Shown: piece by piece, positions 59,501 to 64,000 of the stretch
How the letters are laid out: the number at the start of each line of letters is the position of its first letter
Numbering within the stretch: position 1 is the stretch's first letter
NCBI RefSeq assembly: GCF_000740895.1
Contig: NC_025263.1
Location: forward strand, 806,001-870,000
DNA: 64,000 bases
Direction: 5' to 3'
DNA from: Theileria orientalis strain Shintoku
Taxonomy: Eukaryota > Apicomplexa > Aconoidasida > Piroplasmida > Theileriidae
The notes under the pieces: model-generated
Seen by the model: the letters and a program-made list of their open reading frames with translations, nothing else
Told to the model about the DNA's origin: nothing
Database searches by the model: none
Translations under genes and position numbers: made by a program

Positions 59501-62096
59501 ATTTTAAACAAATAACATATTTATGATACATTATCAATAACAAATAATATATTTATGATACATTATCAATAACAAATAATATATTTATGATACATTATCA
59601 ATAACAAATAATATATAGGATAATTCGATTAAGTTAAAGTATGAAAGAGAATTTGAAAAATTACATGATATTTCATCAAGAATATTGTTTGATATGTTTA
59701 AGTATTCAGAGAAGAAGTACATGAATAACCAGAATGAGTATTTGTTTAATGAAATAAGTCAGATGAAAGCAGATGTGTGGGAGTACATTGTTAATATTCC
59801 ACCCAAATCAGTAGATTCGTTCATTCAAATATTAGAAAACTCATTTGAGTTGGTAAAGAATCATCATCAGAATAACGGAAAGGTGTTATGGAGTTATTTG
59901 GATATGATATACTCATTGAAGGTATTAATAAAGATGTGTGTCGCCTCAGATCAACAAAAAAGAAATTCAGATGGTGGTAAAAACATTGGTAATTTTATTA
60001 AACAAGTTGGTGTTAACGAAGACAAACAAATTGGTGGAATTGAAACTACTAAGCTTATAGGAGCAATAGAAATTAGCGATTCTTGTTCACTAAATTACGG
60101 TAGTCAGAAAGGTGATTTATATGCTAATATCAGTAATTTTGGAAGCTGCTATAAAGTTGATACCAATAAAATGATGTCGACGATAAAGAAGTTTAAGGAA
60201 GTTTATGAGCAATTGCTGTTACCAAAAATATTAGTAGGCGATTTTGTAAATAAGATTCTTTTACTGTTCTTACTAATGTCACACAAGTACTGCAAATCAC
60301 TACTGAATAAGGAGTTTTATGAATTCTCATTGAATATAATTATAAATTATAATGTTAAATCAAGCACTTCAAATATCATGATATTTGATGACGAAGATGA
60401 TATTATTCAATATGGATTTAAGGAATACCTTGCTTTGAACATTGGAGAATGTGTTAATCTTATAACTGAATCATCGACTAGAAGATTTAAATATTTTAAT
60501 ACAGATTTGCTGGTATCAATTGCATTATACTACACCGGTATTAAGATTGATATTAAGGTGTTGATTAGATCAATATATTCAGTTTATACTTTGGAAACTG
60601 ACAGTGTCGTTCATAATACTATCTGCTCCAATGAAACTAGTGTCACCAAAAAAACTAAGAGATCAAGTGATTTTAAAAATAAGAAAACATCCAGATCATT
60701 AAAAGTAAAAAACGTTACTTCATCATCAACACCAAATTCAAATACGAATGTTTCAGTGTCAGAAGAACGGGCTGAATCAAAATCTGACAGATATGAATCG
60801 ATTGTATATAAATTAACTATATTGCTATTAAGTCTCTCGTATAACATAAAATATAAGAATCCTAAGAGTAAATACATTGAAGATTTGAACGACATATACT
60901 TTATAGTAATTAACTTTTACTCAAAGTGGTCATATAAGATACTATTTGGAGAATCTTCAATTGATTCGTTCAAAGAATACAACAGGTCACATTTTAGTAT
61001 AGAGGATACCGTTGAAGCATCGAGAAAGATGAGCACATCATTCTTTATTAAAAAGACACCAATAGAACTGATATCGCACTTTGAAAGATCGTTTATATCA
61101 TTTATTCTAAGGTATTTTGGACTTATATCATCAAATAAGCTACTGGATGTTTTGGAGAAGCAATCAAAGATGACAACATTAAAAGATGAATTTAGCTCAA
61201 ATGATAATACAAAACACATAATTGAGTCTGATTTGAAGAATAGAATTCTTTTCATAGTAATTTTGTCGTCGCTTCATGAATATGGAAACCTGGGAGCAAC
61301 CAATTTGATAATGACGAGGCTATATCAGCAATTAGAAGATATATCTGCGTACAGTATGTCTGAAGCAAGATTTAATCGCACTTCAGTTGAAAAGGTATCA
61401 TATCATAGACACAATTTTGAGCACGTATTTTTAGGAACTTTCATTTGATAATACGTGGACTTGGTTTAACAATTGCAGATTTATGTTAGAACTGATTCAT
61501 AAATCAATCGATACATGGAATGCTCAGCGAGGTTTGTTTTCGAAATAAGATTATACATAGTTTGATTTACACGCTGTTTATACTAATACTTTATTAAATA
61601 ACATAACTTTTATAGGAGTTGTTCCTGATGTAATTGTAAACAGCTGGGTCAAAATAATAAAACAGATCATCGCATTATTTGACCTCTTGCCAATTAACGC
61701 AGATATAGAGGTTGACAATGTAACTACAGCATTCTCAAAATCACTTGAAAACACAATGAGAAGTTTAGTAAACGGATTTATAACACAGGACGATAAGGTT
61801 ATTATAGGCATTTAAATATTAATTATTCTATTAAACTAATGAATTACATTAACGTGTAGATCGTTAAACTCGAGTCGTGCTTGTCTGATCAACTGCAAAC
61901 TAAAACACTTAATGTTAAGATTGGATCACTTGTTATCATGAAGAAACTTTGGGATGACCTGGGAATTAATTTATCAGTTACAATAAAGAATGTTATGCCG
62001 ATAATTGGAGAGCTGGTGGACGACGAAAATGACATTGTAAGGAGGCTAGCGCTAAAACTAGATGAGAAAGTGAAGGAAGTATTATACCAAAGCTAA
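53571..62096 (+). CDS. UTP10: UTP10/HEATR1, SSU processome component
   Basis: Five exons (53571-59423, 59619-61394, 61435-61531, 61616-61797, 61860-62096) join to 2,714 residues. It starts MASLSNQLSSLRDD, like the MxSLxxQL opening of UTP10, and ends NVMPIIGELVDDENDIVRRL, which matches the BP28CT C-terminal block (PxIxELxxDxxxxV). In between is HEAT-like helical sequence, largely Asn- and Asp-rich. UTP10 belongs to the tUTP subcomplex needed for rDNA transcription and 18S processing. Human HEATR1 has about 2,140 residues, so inserts of low complexity expand this one. The coding sequence is very AT-rich. Confidence 0.85.
59507..59617. repeat. 32-bp tandem repeat in UTP10 intron 1
   Basis: Just over three copies of a 32-bp unit (containing TATGATACATTATCAATAAC) fill most of the 195-nt intron 59424-59618, with TATGATACA starting at about 59522, 59554 and 59586. 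A diverged copy seems to lie upstream near 59490. The array runs almost up to the 3' splice site. Confidence 0.85.
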
Positions 62097-62280
62097 TACA
62101 ATATTCGAAATACAAGAAAAGAATTAAATTGTAATATATCACAAATGAGTTATTAAAAAAAGTGTGTAGAATAATGTAATAAAAAATTTTAATTATACAT
62201 TTTAATTATACATGTTATTTACACATTTTAATTACAAATTTAAATGTATATAATAGTATATAAAGGTATATAAAGGTATA

Positions 62281-63016
62281 TTATTGTTTTACATCAAAAA
62301 TGCTGTAACTTGGTGTTTGAGGCAATAGGTTGTCGTAATTAGATGTTGAAACTTGGTCCCTGTCGTTGAAAACAGTAAATTTATACGTTTTCTTTAGCAA
62401 CTTGTACCTATTTGAAGAATCAAGTTTCAAGAGTTTATTTGATATGAATGAGCTCTTCTTAGGCACATAGTTTAAAACTGAGAATACTTGCTTATTAGTA
62501 TCAACTGGAGCCTTGTACGATGTCAACATAGAGTCGACATTTGCGATATGTTCGTTTAAGTCATTTGACCTCAGCGAACATAAGCACTTGAATTGAGACT
62601 TTGAGCAAACACTTGCACACCTGTCTCCACAGTGAGATGAAGTTTGATAATTCAGAGAATGAGGATGCCTATACAATCTTCTGCCTTCGATTCTTCCCAT
62701 TCCAGATGTTAAAATGAACCTGCCGGCATTACGCCAGTCGAGCGGGTATCGCGGCAAAAAGACAGTTGGAACCTATTGAGTGTGTAAGAATAAAAGTAAA
62801 AACCTTTGTCGTAGGATAAACCTGATCGTAGAGCCTCCTTCCATGATTATGATTCCCTAAATAATTAAATCAATAACGGAAGGCACCTCTAAATCCAGTC
62901 GTAACCTTAGGGTCTGGAGGTATGTGATTTAGTCTCTTCTCCTTTGGCGGTAACGGCTTAACTGAGAACCATCTCCTCTTCAGCATCAGAGTATCGTTTA
63001 ATCTACTGAAATACAT
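62281..63016 (-). CDS. Unrecognised basic protein with Cys cluster
   Basis: Three exons join to roughly 215 residues: from 63016 (MYFSRLNDTLMLKRRWF), a short one holding NHNHGRRLYDQVYPTTK, and the last from VPTVFLPRYPLDWRNAGRF. The N-terminus is basic with hydroxylated residues, which fits mitochondrial import. A Cys-rich patch (HCGDRCASVCSKSQFKCLC) sits near the middle and could bind a metal. A mitochondrial ribosomal or matrix protein is conceivable, but no family was recognised. It converges with UTP10, with 184 nt between the stops. Confidence 0.6.
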
Positions 63017-63205
63017 ACTGTTTATTATTTACTAATTATATTATGATTAAACAGTTTGTCATAAACATTATAGTAACTTATTATTATCATCGACACCATA
63101 ATATAAGAAATGATAATAATATATTTTATAAAAGTACACATTTTAGTAATAACTACTAATTTTATAATTTATTTTACAATATTATACATTGATAGATGTT
63201 GGAGT

Positions 63206-64000
63206 CTATGCTAGGAGGTTTATCAGCTGCTTCCTCTGGGTCACGATCTCGTTCGAGAGGCGACCCGAGCAGAACGTGTTCACAATGTTCTCCAGACGCA
63301 CCCTCGCAAGCTTCACGTCGCCGTAGACCTTGCCGTGCAGGTCGCTGTTTCCGTACTGGTCCGAGTATATCGACGCGACGGTCGCGCGCCTCCGCTCCTC
63401 CACAAGCAGGACGCAGCAGTGGTAGGGCGAGAAGTAGATGCACTGGCCGCCGCCGCAGACCTTCGCGTGCGCAACCAGCTCCTCGTCGTAGATGCTCATG
63501 AGCTCCCCCTTCTTCAGGCGCCTCAGCTTCTTCTCCACGTGCACGAGGAACCGCGTGTCCTGCGCCGTTTGAACCTTGTGGCAGCACTCGTTGTTTGAGC
63601 ACACGAGCGAGCCGCAGAGCAGGCACATCAGGGGGTTCGCGGGCTTGAGTCCGCAGTTCGCGCAGCTCCTCAGAGCCGTGTTCCTTATCATGTCCCAGTG
63701 CAGCTCCGTCAGGTGCCTCTCCACGTCGATGAGGCTGTACTTGGAGAGTATTGGCGGCGTGACCTCCATGTTGCAGTTCCTGTTCAGCTGCATCTGACTC
63801 TTGTAAGTTTCGCTGAACATGTTTCTCAGTATCTCGGAAGGTTTCATCAGAATCGACTTTGCTCCTATTCCGAGCGCCTCTATCAGCAGGTTGAACCTCG
63901 TGGCCTCGCTGTTCAGGTGTCCGTAGAGCACCTTCGAGCACACTTCGTCCTCGTACTTGAACATGCTGTTCAAAGCCCAGAAGGCTACGTCCAAGAAGAT
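63206..64000 (-). CDS. UBR-type E3 ubiquitin ligase, C-terminal part
   Basis: Partial: the protein continues beyond the window end. The visible 265 residues carry the C-terminal UBR autoinhibitory domain features: CANCGLKPANPLMCLLCG, VCSNNECC, then HAKVCGGGQCIYFSPYHCCV, ending with LVEERRRATVASIYSDQYGN, a match to the conserved UBR1/UBR2 tail. The His/Cys residues form a zinc-binding fold. N-recognins of this family ubiquitinate proteins with destabilising N-termini. The stop is at 63206-63208. The coding sequence is strikingly GC-rich for this genome. Confidence 0.82.
   Translation of the reverse strand: MFLDVAFWALNSMFKYEDEVCSKVLYGHLNSEATRFNLLIEALGIGAKSILMKPSEILRNMFSETYKSQMQLNRNCNMEVTPPILSKYSLIDVERHLTELHWDMIRNTALRSCANCGLKPANPLMCLLCGSLVCSNNECCHKVQTAQDTRFLVHVEKKLRRLKKGELMSIYDEELVAHAKVCGGGQCIYFSPYHCCVLLVEERRRATVASIYSDQYGNSDLHGKVYGDVKLARVRLENIVNTFCSGRLSNEIVTQRKQLINLLA

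Noticed and set aside
63174..63941. Long minus-strand frame overlapping the UBR gene, rich in Arg, Glu and Ala
   Set aside because: It is the shifted frame of GC-rich UBR coding sequence, whose own frame has the conserved Cys/His pattern.
1..64000. tRNA, rRNA, snRNA, insertion sequences, CRISPR arrays and bacterial operon signals
   Set aside because: None was recognised by eye; short or diverged RNAs could be missed without covariance models.

Overview
The window looks like nuclear DNA of a piroplasmid apicomplexan (a Theileria, Babesia or Cytauxzoon relative). The DNA is AT-rich. Gaps between genes are short. Genes lie on both strands and many are cut by GT-AG introns of about 20 to 210 nt. 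The proteins are eukaryotic, with alveolate traits such as a CCCH zinc finger of the C-x9-C-x5-C-x3-H kind and a divergent prohibitin-like protein. The genus is an inference; no species marker was recognised. I joined exons by hand from reading frames and splice signals, so internal exon edges are models. No rRNA, tRNA, mobile element or CRISPR array was recognised.

Layout. 0-7 kb: end of a coiled-coil protein with a PIP-box-like tail, a KCTD-type BTB protein, a mitochondrial carrier, a CDK11-like kinase and MEMO1. 7-13 kb: LETM1, a CRAL-TRIO protein, a CDGSH iron-sulfur protein and a prohibitin-like protein. 13-24 kb: MAF1, a large WD40-like protein, a single-RRM protein, SAR1 and exportin-2 (CSE1/CAS). 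24-30 kb: PUF60, DPM3, an RNF4-like RING protein with possible SUMO-interacting motifs, a 50-residue ORF and SURF1. 30-38 kb: a TBC-rhodanese protein, an unknown, a C2H2 protein, TRM10, a degenerate EF-hand protein and a small Tim. 38-50 kb: XPG/RAD2, RPC11, a kelch protein, a type II membrane protein, a CCCH protein and PIG-M. 50-64 kb: a Nup88-like protein, UTP10/HEATR1 (about 2,700 residues), a Cys-containing unknown and the C-terminal part of a UBR-type ubiquitin ligase.

Shared themes. DPM3 and PIG-M both serve GPI-anchor synthesis, one supporting the mannose donor and the other using it. MAF1 and RPC11 are a repressor and a subunit of RNA polymerase III. LETM1, the carrier, small Tim, SURF1 and the prohibitin-like protein point to the mitochondrion. 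PUF60, TRM10 and UTP10 are RNA-processing factors, and SAR1 and the TBC protein are traffic factors. The genes appear to be ordinary single-copy housekeeping genes; no dedicated accessory or defence system was found.

The most unusual features are two same-strand gene pairs, on opposite strands, each separated by only 2 nt between stop and start codon (small Tim to XPG, and EF-hand to TRM10). Others are a CDGSH protein with a predicted N-myristoylation signal, a candidate SUMO-targeted ubiquitin ligase, a likely extra basic exon on exportin-2, and tandem repeats confined to introns.
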